From the NCBI RefSeq assembly GCF_027244095.1, contig NC_069657.1, positions 412,267,063 through 412,331,062 on the forward strand: a stretch of 64,000 bases of DNA, in the 5' to 3' direction. The notes below the pieces were generated by a model. It did not search any database. It was not told the origin of the DNA and was given only the letters and a program-made list of their open reading frames with translations. Numbering within the stretch: the stretch's first letter is position 1; each line of letters begins with the position of its first letter. Shown here piece after piece: positions 45,633 to 56,639 of this stretch. A program made the position numbers and the translations under genes. The DNA is from Hemicordylus capensis (lineage: Eukaryota > Chordata > Lepidosauria > Squamata > Cordylidae).

Positions 45633-45858
45633 TTCTACATGTGTACATATATGATATGTCTGTACACTTGCACATGTGTTTGTGTGAATGGCAATGCCTG
45701 CCTTCATTTTAAAAGTGAATCTGGGCACAGGCCCCTCAAATACATGATACAGATAGGAAGTGTACTGCTGTATCTGTGTTCAACATAACAAGTACTGTAT
45801 CAGTGTACAGATCTATACACGTGTACACTGTACACTCATTGTCTGAGTGTTGAACATA
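45633..45858 (+). repeat. GTACA-rich repeat, copy 3
   Basis: Shares with 20531-20720 the order: TGTGTGAATG, TTCATTTTAAAAGTGAATCT, CCCCTCAAATACATG, GATAGGAAGTGTACTGCTGT, GTGTTCAACATAA. It lies exactly between two SINEs of the same type. Confidence 0.5.
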
Positions 45859-45859
45859 A

Positions 45860-46055
45860 GTAGTGGTTAGAATGTTGGACTAGGACCAGGGAGACGTGAG
45901 TTCAAATCCCTATTCAGCCATGAAACTCACTGGGTGACTCTAGGCCAGTCACTTATTTCTCAGCCTAACCTACCTCACTGGGTTGTTGTGAGGATAAACA
46001 TAACCATGTACACTGCTCTGGGCTCCTTGGAGGAAGAGCGGGATATAAATGTTTA
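45860..46055 (+). mobile_element. tRNA-derived SINE (GTGGTGTAGTGG type), 5' end cut
   Basis: Same family as 45411-45625 but begins within box A (GTAGTGGTTAGAATGTTGGA). It ends GGAAGAGCGGGATATAAATG and an AAAATA-rich tail. Confidence 0.88.
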
Positions 46056-46267
46056 AAATAAAAATAAAAATTTAATAAAATTTAATAACTAATAACGTCT
46101 GAGTCGAACTATATTTTGCTTCTGTTCGGACCCATTATGTTTAAAGTATTACCAAAAGTTTTACTTAGGAAACCCAAATAAAGAAATAGCACAATTATTT
46201 ATTAGGATAAACAGCTAGTAACAATAAATCCCAGTTAACATAAACAACAGAATCTTTGTAAAGAAAA

Positions 46268-46550
46268 GGAGAGCTGGGCTTGCAGTAGTGAGCATGCATT
46301 GTCCCATTTGCTAAGCAGGGCTAGCCTTGGTTTGCATTTGGATGGGTGGCTGCCTGGGAGCACGGTCCACTGTAAGGCCATAGCACAGCGATAGAGCATT
46401 TGCTTGCATACAGACAGTCCTGGGGGCAATCCCTGGCATCTCCATGGAAAGTCTATTGCCTGAAACCTTGACCCTGTTGCCAGTCAGTATAGACTATATT
46501 GAGATAGATGGACTAATGGTCTGAATCACTATAAGGCAGCTTCCTATGTT
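46268..46550 (+). mobile_element. Dimeric SINE: 5S rRNA head followed by tRNA head
   Basis: 46308-46363 is strikingly 5S rRNA-like (TGCTAAGCAGGGCTAGCCTT, then GGATGGGTGGCTGCCTGGGA). That corresponds to the internal control region of 5S genes. It is followed by a tRNA-type promoter (GGCCATAGCACAGCGATAGA, then CAGTCCTGGGGGCAATCC) and by the common CR1-like tail (GAGATAGATGGACTAATGGT ... GCAGCTTCCTATGTT). Other copies in the window carry either the 5S head or the tRNA head, but here both are in series. Confidence 0.8.
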
Positions 46551-46721
46551 TTAACAGCAAACACCCTCCTCCCCCCACCCCACCCCCAAACCCCAACAAC
46601 AACACTGTACCTAGTTTACAATCCTAAAGCAATAAGAAAAACCCCCGAACACCACCAGTCTACATTTCCCTCCTAGCATAGACAGAATAACTGTGAATTA
46701 CTGCTAGTGCAGTTGCAAAAC

Positions 46722-47086
46722 ATAGAGGCGGGTCTCACGCTCAATGAGACCTGCCTGGAGAGGGTTAGCCCGCACACGAGCAGGCAATCTGTCCGGGCAG
46801 CCGAAGCCGCCGCCCACACGACTATGGAGCCAGTGGGGGCTGGGAAGATCGGGGGATGCACGGCCCCAGGAAGCTCCAGCATGCCTTGCGTGAGCGCACA
46901 GGGCATGCTGGAGAAACCCCCAAGCCGGGAGGCTGCTTTTCAGCATCCCGGTCAGGGGGCAACTCACAATCAGAAAGCCCAGGTTAGCGGAGCACTCGCT
47001 CTGCTAACCTGGGCTTCAGGCAGGGGCAATTAAGCGGGTTACCCGCTTAAGAACCACCGGGCTCGCAACCAAGCCCAGTGGTTCTC
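46722..47086. mobile_element. Unclassified TIR repeat, copy 2
   Basis: Related to 18361-18734: starts GGTCTCACGCTCAATGAGAC and shares GGAAGCTCCAGCATGCC..GCGTGAGCGCACAGGG. The right third differs and contains two strong hairpins, AGCCCAGGTTAGCGGAGC paired with GCTAACCTGGGCT, and TTAAGCGGG paired with CCCGCTTAA near 47031-47050. Confidence 0.55.
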
Positions 47087-47087
47087 C

Positions 47088-48357
47088 CAGGGATGTGTGA
47101 AGCAGTTTGAATTCAAACCAGGGTGGTTCGGAGGTTTGCATTCGAACCGGACCAGTGATCAGGTTTGAGCTGCAGGTTCGAATTCGAACCGAACCAGGGG
47201 GGTTCGATTCGAACTGGTTTGAACTGGTTCAGACACCCAAAAATTGGTAGGATGGTAGCTGGCACCCAGGGGTACCTGTCACCCAAATCCCAAAGCAATC
47301 GGACATTCATACGATTTTTAATGAATTTTTGAAAATTATTTTAATTTTTTCTCATAGGATATAATGGGACTCCAAAGAGGCCATTATACCTTATTGGGCA
47401 AGGAGGCAAAGGGGTGGCCTAGAGCAGTGTGGGGTTGGTGGTAGTGGTGTGGGGTTGGTGGTAGTAGGAAGATCCTTGCCCCTACCTGGCACTACCACCA
47501 ACCCCACACTGCTCTAGGCCACCCCTTTGCCCCCGACGTGAAGCTATACATTTGCGGACACCTCCATGCTTCTTTATGGAGAAAAACCTTAAAGACGCGT
47601 AAACTTCAAAAATCACTTAAAAATCAGCCCTTTGCCCAATTCCTTTCAAATAATTCTGATAGCTTCCTTGCCCACCCTAGGAACTACCACCCACCACACT
47701 CCACTCTACGACACCCCTTTCCCCCGATGTGAAGCTATACATTTGCTGCAATCCTAATTATTCTCTATGAGGAATTCAGAAATACTTGAACAATTCACCA
47801 ATAATCAGAGGAGTGTCCAATTGCCTTGGGGTTTTGTGGGTGGTAGGCACCCCTGTCTGTATATCACCCACCCCGCTTTTGTGCCCCTAGGTGCTCCACA
47901 ATAGGGGATATGGACTGGTTCAGGTCCCATTATACTCTATGAGAAAAATAATTAAAAATATTTCAAATATTCATAAAAAATCATAGGGGTGTCTTATTGC
48001 TTCAGGGTTTGCATGGTTGTTGGCACCCATGGGTACTCCACAATAAGGAATAATGGGCTGGTTGGAGTCCCATTATATCCTATGAGAAAAAATAAAAATA
48101 AATTTCAAAAATTCATTTAAAAAATCGTACAAGTGTCCGATTGTTTTGGGGTTTGGGTGACAGGTACCCCTGGGTGCCAGCTACCATCCTACCTATTTTT
48201 GGGTGTCCAAACCAGCTTTAACCAGTTCTAACCGGTTCAAATTCAAACCGAACCAGGGGGTGGTCCGAACAAAACCAAAACCGAACCACCCCCTCCTGGT
48301 TCTAACCCGGTTTGAATTCAAACTGAACCAGGTAAACCGGTTTTGTGCACATCCCTA
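47088..48357. mobile_element. Large foldback MITE, copy 2 (both ends present)
   Basis: Left end CAGGGATGTGTGAAGCAG and right end GGTTTTGTGCACATCCCTA are inverted repeats. A second inner pair is the GACACCCAAAAATTGGTAGG block near 47230 and its complement near 48190-48210. The middle contains a CTACCACCAACCCCACACTG block and its complement (47410-47520). Several AAAATTCATAAAAAATC-type stretches alternate with CATTATATCCTATGAG. No coding sequence. Confidence 0.8.
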
Positions 48358-48584
48358 CGTGCAAATAGCCTCATATATTAGGATACTCATGATCTTGTAG
48401 GTCATGATGACCTCCTCAACTTAGCCTAGCTTTTAAAAAATGGTATTTACCTCAGATCACTCTGCAACAGCCGACACCTTTGTGAAGGTGCTCATTGTGC
48501 CCACTAGCCTCCAAATAATTGTGTTTGTGAAAGGGTGAGGTGTAGATGAAGCACAGTTGCCAAAATCCCAGTCTTTGCCACCAG

Positions 48585-48825
48585 GAACTTTTACACACAG
48601 CAGGCTTTACTGAGAGTTTCCTTGGAGGCTTTATTGCAAACTCGAAGTTGTCCCCAAAAACCAATGCAAATAGTGGATTTTTAAGAACTGGGCTACACTC
48701 TAACACGCAGTGAAAAACCCGAATTGTGTGTGACTGGGGTGAATCTGGGTGATATGTGAATGCACCGCCTCTATTCCAGAGGAGATGTGAGTTAAAAGGC
48801 TTTAAAATCCCCATGTGAAAAGCTT
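48585..48825 (-). mobile_element. MITE of the TTTTCACACAGGG family, minus strand
   Basis: The inverse complement aligns with 32380-32955 minus its nested hAT element (CTTTTCACATGGGGATTTTA, GCGTGTTAGAGTGTAGCCC, TTTTGGGGACAACTTCGA). The terminal regions pair weakly with each other. Confidence 0.65.
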
Positions 48826-49378
48826 CGAGGTGGCAAAGTCCAAGGCTCCATATCAGTTCACAATTCGGTATAGCAGCCTGACTTTGAATAGACACATTGG
48901 ATTCAGTCTGAACAGTAATTGCTTATGTAACCAATTGTGTGCATTTGCTAACATCTTTTGCCTCCATACATACTGATGTGTCCTTTTGCTCTTCTTCCAA
49001 ATGCAGCTGTATTGCTGTTGTAGTGCATTATCTGCATGTTTTGTTCCCTTCATGCTAGCTGGGCAAAACAAACAGTCAGGGTAGAATGATTTATTTTTAT
49101 TAAACAAAACAACATTGTTTAATAAAATATACCAGTAATGAAATACGCATTGCAATGCTCCAAAGAGAAACTTCCAAATGACCTCTTTAATGAATAAAAG
49201 ATATTGGAATAACTTAAAAATTTTGCACAAAACTTGTAGGCTAAAACAACACCAAGCAAACCTTTTGGTGTAACACACTCTCCTCAGTGCTTCAAGCACT
49301 GAGTAATATTATACTGACTGAGTATTACAATGAAACATTTGCTTGGTTTTGTTTTAGATTACATGTTTCATGCAACAT
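48826..49378. other. Intergenic DNA with an anonymous open frame
   Basis: A minus-strand open frame of 148 codons spans 48853-49299. It has no recognisable domain, is rich in Phe/Leu/Cys/Lys, and has no conserved neighbour; I treat it as chance. The flanking DNA is AT-rich. Confidence 0.3.
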
Positions 49379-49900
49379 TTTCCCCGGTCTAATTCAAGGT
49401 GCTGGTTTTGACCTTTAAAGCCCTCAACAGTTTGGGCCTTGATACCTGAGGGACCACCTGCTCCCAAGCGTTGCTGCCCATCTGACAAGGTCATCTGAGG
49501 GGGCTCTTGTCTGGGTCCTGACAATGAAGGAGGCTCAGTTGTTGTGCACACGGGACAGGGCCTTCTCTGTTGCAACCCCCAGACTCTGGAATGCTCTCCT
49601 GGTGGCTATTCACTCCTCTGTCTCCATCACAGTTTTTAGAAAGCTTGTGGAATCCTGGCTTTTAACCCAGGCTTTATATGATTAACTCTACTGCTGCTTC
49701 TTTGTTTTTTTGAGCTGGTATGTTGTGCTTGTATTTTCAATCTTTCTATTCAGATCTATGTTCCTATATTTTTAGCTTAATATTTTGATTGTGTAACTTT
49801 TATAGTTTTTAAAAAAACATTTTTGGTGTGAACCAGGATTGTTTTAATGAAAGGCGGTATACAAATTCAACAATATAAATAAATAAATAAATAAATAAAC
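49379..49900 (+). mobile_element. L2-clade LINE, 3' end only
   Basis: Corresponds to 43966-44500 of the longer L2 copy (VLVLTFKALNSLG region, then PRLWNALLVAIHSSVSITVF). It ends with a GGCGGTATACAAATTCAA tail and (AAAT)n. A further LINE-tail remnant (GGGCGGGGTATACATTTAAT) follows at 49948-49970. Confidence 0.85.
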
Positions 49901-50322
49901 ATTTGTAAGTTATTTTAATATAACTTATGCCCAGAGACATAAGTTTGGGCGGGGTATACATTTAATAAATATAATCATCATCATCATCATCATACCCAGT
50001 GAGGCACAACCTTGGCGTGGTTGTGGGGCTTGCGTGCTCTGAGGAATGTGAGAGCTATGCCAGAGGTCCAACCATACTGGACAGGTCCCACCAGAGGAGC
50101 CAGACAAAGAGTGCCTCTCCCATCAACAATATTGTAAGACGTAACTTTAATAAATCTATACTGGATCGGTCATCGCCCGGGTCAACAAGGACCATGCCAG
50201 GTGTTGGAGTCCTTGGACATCTGGTGGCAAGTGGGCTACAGGACTCAGGATCTTCAGTTGAGCAACCAGGGCTGGAGACTGCAAGGTGACTGGAAGAAAC
50301 GTCGCTTAACCAAAAAAAAAAA

Positions 50323-50940
50323 ATGAAAAATGCCAACAAGGAAATAATGATCTGCTATTACAAGTCTAGTCCAACTAGAAGAGGTTATTTTAAAAGAATG
50401 TACCAAATTTGGAAAGAGAAGCATCCAGATACAGAAATAACAGAACAAAGGCTAGCAGACCAGAGAAGATTCATAATAAGAAATAAAGTATTCACAGAAG
50501 TTGAGCTGGAAGAACTGCAAAGAGCAACACAGGCTCAAGATATGGAAGAAGAATTACCACCAACCGAAGCAGTTGCTCAGGCGCAGGTGGAGGAGGTGCT
50601 GGAAATAGAGGATGCCACTGTTGCTGAACTGTTCCAAAATCAAAACCAGGCAACCTTCCTTTTGCCTTCACCTCAATAACCTGAATGTCATTTAACAGAA
50701 AAGCAACAAGAACTAAAGCAAAAAATAACTGAACACATGCACCAAACAACCACCAGGGTTCGACTTCCAGCTCTAAAAACAGTTGCCAAAAAACAACTTG
50801 CTCAGGCATTAAAAGATGTCAATGCTGCACTTGCAGAAATAACAACCAATAATTTGCAAGAAACAAACCAACTAATGTACAGTGCAGCAACAATAACAAC
50901 ACAAGAACTCGGATATAAGATCAGTGGACCTGTAAAAAAA
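50323..50940 (+). pseudogene. R4-type LINE ORF, N-terminal part
   Basis: Encodes the start of the element's single ORF (MKNANKEIMICYYKSSPTRR, then GYFKRMYQIWKEKHPDTEIT). An in-frame TAA at 50677-50679 splits it. The continuation (LTEKQQELKQKITEHMHQTT) reads to a TGA at 50941, where an A-rich run appears to have shifted the frame. Charged and probably helical; no zinc finger is visible in this part. Confidence 0.7.
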
Positions 50941-52639
50941 TGAAAGTAGTACATCACCTAAATGGAAGATTAGATTAGAAAATAAAATTGCCAGGCTTAG
51001 GTTGGATGCTAGTAAACTGAAAGATATGAAAGACAAGAAGCTGAAGAATGAAAACACCAAACAATATCTAATCCAAAAATATCATCAAGATTCAAGGAAA
51101 AATAGAGAAGTCCTGGAAATAATAAAGCAGCAAATAACAGTAGTGTCAAAGAAGATTAGCAGATACAAAGCCAGAATTAGACAACACAGGCAGTATCTCC
51201 AATTCCAGTCGAATCAGAGACGTTTCTACCAAAGCATAGAAGAAGAAACTTCAGGAAACTTAGGAACACCAAATAAAGAAGAAACAATGCAAATCTGGGG
51301 GAAACTATGGGACAATCCAATAGATTATAATAAAAAAGCAGGCTGGGTGAAAGAGGTCGAAAAATGTAACCAACAAATGCAAGATCTAATAATAACACCA
51401 GAATTAATAAGTGAAAGAGCAAAGAAAATTAAAAATTGGACCGCACCAGGCAACGATGAACTGCATGGCTTTTGGCTTAAACACCTAACAAGTCTCCATA
51501 AACAACTATCAAAGCAGTTCAATCACATTTTGCAAGGAGGTGATATTGAACAATGGCTAACAACTGGGAAAACTCATCTCATCATGAAAGACCCAGCAAA
51601 AGGTGCAGTTCCAAGTAATTATAGACAGATAACCTGCCTGCCAACTATGTTCAAATTATTAACTGGAATAATAACAGATGAAGTGATGCAACACTTATTA
51701 ACTAATTAGCAGCTTCCAGCTGAACAGAAAGGAAATTGCCCAAACACCAGAGGCACAAAACACCAGCTGCTGATTGACAAAATGATTTCAGAAAATGGCA
51801 AGAGAAGAAAAACCAATCTATGTGTTGCATGGATTGACTACAAGGCGGCCTTCGACATTACCTCACACATGGATACTAAAATGTTTAGAAACAACTGGTG
51901 TCAGCAAAAACATTCAGATATTTATATTAAAAAGCAATGAGCATGTGGAGTACACAGTTAACATTCAATGGTGAGACACTTGGACAGATTAGCATTAGAA
52001 GAGGCATTTTCCAAGGGGACTCACTATCCCCTCTTTTGTTTGTAATTACCATGAATCCACTTTCACAAATACTAAACAAAACAGGCCTCGGATACCAAAC
52101 ATCTAAAACATCAAGTAAAATAAACCATCTGCTCTACACGGACGATCTGAAGTTGTATGGAAAGTCCCAGTCAGAAATCTAATCACTGCTAAACACTGTC
52201 TGTATATTTAGTAGCGATATAGCAATGAAGTTTGGACTAGACAAGTGTGCTGCATTAATAATGAAAAGAGGAAAAATAACAAAAACAGAAGGAATAGAAC
52301 TGCCCAATGGAAGCAACATCAAGAACCTGGAGAAGAAAAAACATTACAAATATTTGGGCATTCTTCAGGCTGATAACATTGCACACACTGAAGTTAAAAG
52401 AAAAATTGGAAGTTAATACATCAGGAGAGTTAGAAAAATCCTCAAGTCCAAACTCAATGGTGGGAACACCATACAAGCCATAAACACCGGGGCTATACCT
52501 ATTATCAGATACAGTGCAGGAATAATAGACTGGACCCAGACAGAGCTAGAGACGCTAGATCGTTACCATCAATCATGCTCTGCACCCCCGCAGTGATGTC
52601 GATAGGCTATACCTCCCTCGCAGCTCAGGTGGAAGAGGA

Positions 52640-53554
52640 ATGCTGCAAGTCCATCAAACAGTAGAGGAGGAGAAAAGAGGCCTTGAAGAATATATCAAGG
52701 ACAGTGAAGAAGATGCACTTCAAATGGTCAATAACGAGAAACTATTAAACACCAATGAAACAAAGCAGGCCTACAAGAAAGAACAAGTCAAGAATAGAGC
52801 AGAAAAATGGAAAAATAAGCCACTGCATGGTCAATATTTGCACAATATAACTGGGAAATCAAACATCACCAAGACCTGGAAATGGCTTAAGAATGGCAAC
52901 TTGAAGAAAGAAACAGAGGGTCTAATATTGGCTGCACAAGAACAGGCACTAAGAACAAATGCAACAAGAGCAAAAGTAGAAAAGTCAACAACAAACAGCA
53001 AGTGCCGCCTTTGTAAAGAAGCAGATGAAACTGTGGACCACCTAATCAGCTGTTGTAAAAAGATCGCACAGACTGACTACAAACAAAGGCATGACAAGGT
53101 AGCAGGGGTGATACACTGGAACATCTGCAAAAAATACAAGCTACCTGTAGCCAAAAATTGGTGGGACCATAAAATTGAAAAGGTTGTAGAAAACGAAGAT
53201 GCAAAAATGTTATGGGACTTCCGACTACAAACAGACAAACACCTGCCACACAATACACCAGATATAACTGTAGTCAAGAAGAAAGAAAAACAAGTCAAAA
53301 TAATCAACATAGCAATACCAGGGGATAGCAGAATAGAAGAAAAAGAAATAGAAAAAATCACCAAATACAAAGATCTACAAATTGAAATTGAAAGGCTGTG
53401 GCAGAAAAAGACCAAAATAATCCCAGTGGTAATTGGTGCCCTAGGTGCAATTCCAAAACAACTTGAAGAGCACCTCAACACCATAGGGGCCACAGAAATC
53501 ACCATCAGCCAATTACAAAAAGCAACTTTACTAATTCTGCAACAATATCTATAA
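52640..53554 (+). pseudogene. R4-type LINE ORF, C-terminal zinc finger and endonuclease
   Basis: An open stretch of 304 codons covering the region after the reverse transcriptase. The finger CRLCKEADETVDHLISCC is followed by YKLPVAKNWWDHKIEKVVEN. The endonuclease core follows: TPDITVVKKKEKQVKIINIA (PD at about 53255-53266 and the downstream basic strand), GDSRIEEKEIEKITKYKDLQ, and the VVIGALGAIPKQLEEHL ending. This arrangement is characteristic of R2/R4-group LINEs that cut with a restriction-enzyme-like domain rather than an APE endonuclease. It is still open, although the upstream ORF is broken. Confidence 0.82.
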
Positions 53555-53690
53555 CAGCAACAACATTGACAATAAAATTCAGCCATCCCAGGTCCCTGGG
53601 AAGGACTCGATGTCTGGATAAAACAAACCAGTCAATAACACCTGTCTTACTGTGTAAACAGACAGACAAACAAACACAACAACAACATCT

Positions 53691-54139
53691 TTTAACATTA
53701 AAGAGGTCATTCTGAAGTTTGTCAAAACAACAGCAACAAAAACTCTTAGGGGACATGCACATATTCACCAGAGTAAAACCACACAGGAGTGCATTTGATC
53801 AGTTGTATTGCTGCTCTTGTTATAAGTGTTATAAGATTTCTTCAGAAAGGTTTCTGCAGCACTGTGGGCTGCTACAGGCAGGCATTTTTCTTCACATCTG
53901 CACCAGACACATGGGAAATGATGCTTATCATTTGGAAGGATGAAACAGTGAATTAAACAATTCCAGGATAAGCGAGTATACCCCAAGGTAGTTTTGTAAA
54001 ATACATGGGCTCAGAATGTCAGTTCTTTCTCACGTGTTTTTTTTTTCTGGCCCCAAAAAGCAGTAGTAAAAGAGAGCTGTGTGTTGTAACCAATCATGCA
54101 TTCCTAAAAACTAAGGGAGCCACATAACATATGTAAGGA
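53691..54139. other. Intergenic DNA, nothing recognised
   Basis: Unannotated flank of the R4-type element. A T run lies at 54038-54046. Confidence 0.4.
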
Positions 54140-54305
54140 TGGGGCTGTAGATCAGTGGTGGAGCATCTGCTCTGCATCAGAAACTCTCAGCTTCAATCCC
54201 TGGCCTCTTCAGGTAGGGCTGGAAAAGACTCTTGCCTGAAGACTTGGAGAGCACTACACCAAATGGATCAATGCTCTGACTTGGTATAAAGGAGTTTCCT
54301 ATGTC
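54140..54305 (+). mobile_element. tRNA-headed SINE
   Basis: GGGGCTGTAGATCAGTGGTG (box A) and CTCAGCTTCAATCCCTGG (box B) are followed by ACTTGGAGAGCACTACACCA. The common tail ends GGAGTTTCCTATGT. An old-repeat fragment (CCTACTGAGTTCAGTGGGGC) follows at 54312-54372. Confidence 0.8.
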
Positions 54306-54699
54306 CCATTTGAAACTGTCTATCCTACTGAGTTCAGTGGGGCTTTCCTCCCAGGTAAGTGCAAATAGGCTATCAGTTAATTAAACAAATGGCTCTGCTT
54401 GCTTCAGCCAGTGCCAGGTAAATTAATTGTGCTGTGTACAAATCAGAGGGAGCAAAGTAGGCCCCAACACATGCACATGCACACACACTGAGGAGGAAAG
54501 GAGCACAAAACAAAAACAAAGTCCCAGAATATATTACTATTCAGGCATTACTCTAAAGAACTTCTTAATTTCAACATGATTAATTTAGCCTGGATTTCAG
54601 CTATTGCCCGCTCCTACTTCCTGCCCACATTTCTGAAGATAAATATTATTTATTTCCTCAATCCTTGTCTCTTTTCATGTGTAATTTTTTTAATTCACC

Positions 54700-55590
54700 C
54701 TGTGTAACTCAGCTGTGTTGTTTGACTACTGTAATGTGTTCTAAGTAGGGCTTTAGGAACATAGGAAGCTGCCATATACTGAGTCAGACCATTGGTCCAT
54801 CTTGCTCAGTATTGTCTACACAGACTGACAGAGGCTTCTCCAAGGTTGCAGGCAGGATTCTCTCTCAGCCCTATCTTGGAGATGCCAGAAAAGGAACCTG
54901 GAACCTAGATGCTCTTCCCAGAGCAGCTCCATCCCATAAGGGGTATATCTTGCAGTGCTCACACTTCTAGTCTCCCTTTCATATGCAACCAGGACAGACC
55001 CTGTGTAGCTAAGGGGACAAGTCATGCTTGCTACCACAAGATCAGCTCTCTTCCATAGTCTGAAAGCTCCAGTCAGTGCAAAATTCAGCAGCTGGTCTCT
55101 GGCACAGCTTGGAGAGACAATGTTACTACTTTTCTGAAAGCATCACACTTGCTGTCAATACACTTCTGGTCAAGATACAAAGTGCTGGTAATTACCCATA
55201 AAGCCCTAAACAGCTTGAGTCAAGGTCACTTAAGAGGGTGCCTTCTATATAATTCCCACGGCTTGTTAAGGTTGTCTGGAAAGGTCTGCCTTCAGTTGCC
55301 ACTGGTTTGTCTAGTCTAGAGAGACTTGGGGTCAAGCTGTCCCTGTAGCTACCCTTGAGTTTTGGAACACACTCCCAATCAAAATACAAGGTTTGTCCTC
55401 CCTACCAGCTTTCAAGAATGCCTTAAAGACAAACCTATTTAACCAGGCATTTGATGGTTGCTTTTAATTGGGTTTGTTTTAACTAGGTTTTAATCACTGT
55501 GTTAACTCTGGCTTGTTTATAACTGATTTACCTGCTTGTAAACCACCTAGAGACTCTTGATTAGATGGCATATAAATGTAATACATAAAT
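54700..55590 (+). mobile_element. Old L2-clade LINE, split by a SINE
   Basis: Before the SINE at 54755-55051 the L2 word LDYCNV..VGL is seen (54724-54752). After it the coding remains continue as KAPVSAKFSSW-like sequence, then SRYKVLVITHKALNSLSQGH and later PSYQLSRMP-like remains. The tail is TTGTAAACCACCTAGAGACT and GGCATATAAATGTAATAC. Many substitutions and frame changes make it older than the other L2 copies. Confidence 0.7.
54755..55051 (-). mobile_element. 5S-type SINE nested in L2, minus strand
   Basis: Nearly full length. The tail reads GGAAGCTGCCATATACTGAG and the head ACCCTGTGTAGCTAAGGGGA, then GCATGACTTG on the minus strand. The L2 reading frame resumes on the other side. Confidence 0.85.
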
Positions 55591-56600
55591 AAGAATACAA
55601 TTATATTGTAAAGATGAGGGTTGCTGCTGGTCTTTCTGAGTGAAAGGACTTCTTCCCCTCTCCCTTTCCCCAAATCCTGGTGACTTTCAAAGAAGGAATC
55701 GATATAATGCAAATGTAGATCCCTTGCTTTTAAAATTGTGGGCTGTCTAACAAAACACACTTTCCCTGCTCTTTTGCTTTCTTTCAGCACTCTATGTGTG
55801 ATACCTGCTCCTTTCCCTTGGTTCCCTCACCTTGCTGGGTTGAAGTACGTGAAGCTTATTTCTGAGTAAACCTATATAGGATCATGTCCTTTTAAAAGAA
55901 TCTATGTTTTGCAAATTGTCAGTGCATAACAATACATTATAAAATCAAAAATTATAGGTGATTAAATATTCAGTATAAAAATGCATTTATATGCAGTATA
56001 AAAATGCATTCATTCCACTTCCTACAGAACCCCCATTTAAAAAACACTTCAGTGTCCTCTGTACACTGAAATGCACCTTTGAAAGAAAGAAGAATATGGA
56101 ATCAGATCATTTCCTATCTAACCCCTTCGTTTTCCACCCCTATCTTCAAGTCCCGAAAGATGCCAGATAAAGCTGAAGAAGGTTGTACAAACTGCACAGT
56201 CTCTGCTGTGTGTGTAGCACCTGCAGTTCACATGTTGGCACAGGTGGCCAAATCAAAAGCTAATCACCATTCAGCTTCTGGCTTCGGTGTGCTGCCTGCT
56301 GTGTAAGAATCTAATGGACGTGGGATTCATTCATTCATTCACTCTTTCATTCAAAAAAAAGTGGATCTTAAAGGGAGAGCAGAGAAGAGGAGAGAAAAGA
56401 GATGCTCTGGAAATCAAGTTCGGAGTGATTAAAGAAATGAAAGAGAATGGAAAAACAAGTGTGTGCTTGTGTTTGTGTGTATGAGAGAGAGAGTGACAAA
56501 GAAAGATTGAGAGAGAGGAAATTGTGAGAAAGGCAGTTAGTGCGCCATTGACAACTCTGCCCAGGAAAGGGTTAACTATCTCCTCCTGGTTAAGTTTACA
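55591..56600. other. Upstream flank of DUSP10, few repeats
   Basis: Mostly unique sequence; a short old-repeat fragment lies at 55850-55890. A doubled ATGCAGTATAAAAATGCATT occurs at 55978-56012. (ATTC)n lies at 56323-56352. It may contain distal promoter elements, but I cannot name any. Confidence 0.4.
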
Positions 56601-56639
56601 TGTAAATAGAGAACAGCTGCTCCTCTCCGGCTCAGGCTG

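Larger units (their letters stand above)
49994..53690 (+). mobile_element. R4/Dong-type LINE with restriction-enzyme-like endonuclease
   Basis: A nearly full-length non-LTR element of about 3.7 kb. A 330-bp leader (49994-50322) precedes the coding region, which starts near 50323. The N-terminal Lys/Glu/Gln-rich part is followed by the reverse transcriptase: APGNDELHGFWLKHL near 51450, [12 protein letters not shown] (motif A, 51820-51855), GIFQGDSLSPLLFVI (motif B, about 52000), and LLYTDDLKLYG (motif C, near 52130-52160; YTDD). A CCHC finger (CRLCKEADETVDHLISCC, 53003-53055) precedes the PD-(D/E)XK endonuclease. Coding is broken by in-frame stops near 50677, 51707 and 52180, a frame change at an A run near 50935 and further ones near 51860 and 52620. 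It lies at an (ATC)n tract (49974-49992), and (AAC)n ends the element. Known relatives insert into simple repeats. Confidence 0.85.

Noticed and set aside
46308-46363. A genuine 5S rRNA gene
   Set aside because: Only the internal promoter region resembles 5S rRNA, and it is continuous with a SINE body and tail.
48853-49299. 148-codon minus-strand open frame
   Set aside because: No recognisable domain, AT-rich composition and no neighbouring gene features; length is within what chance gives in 64 kb.
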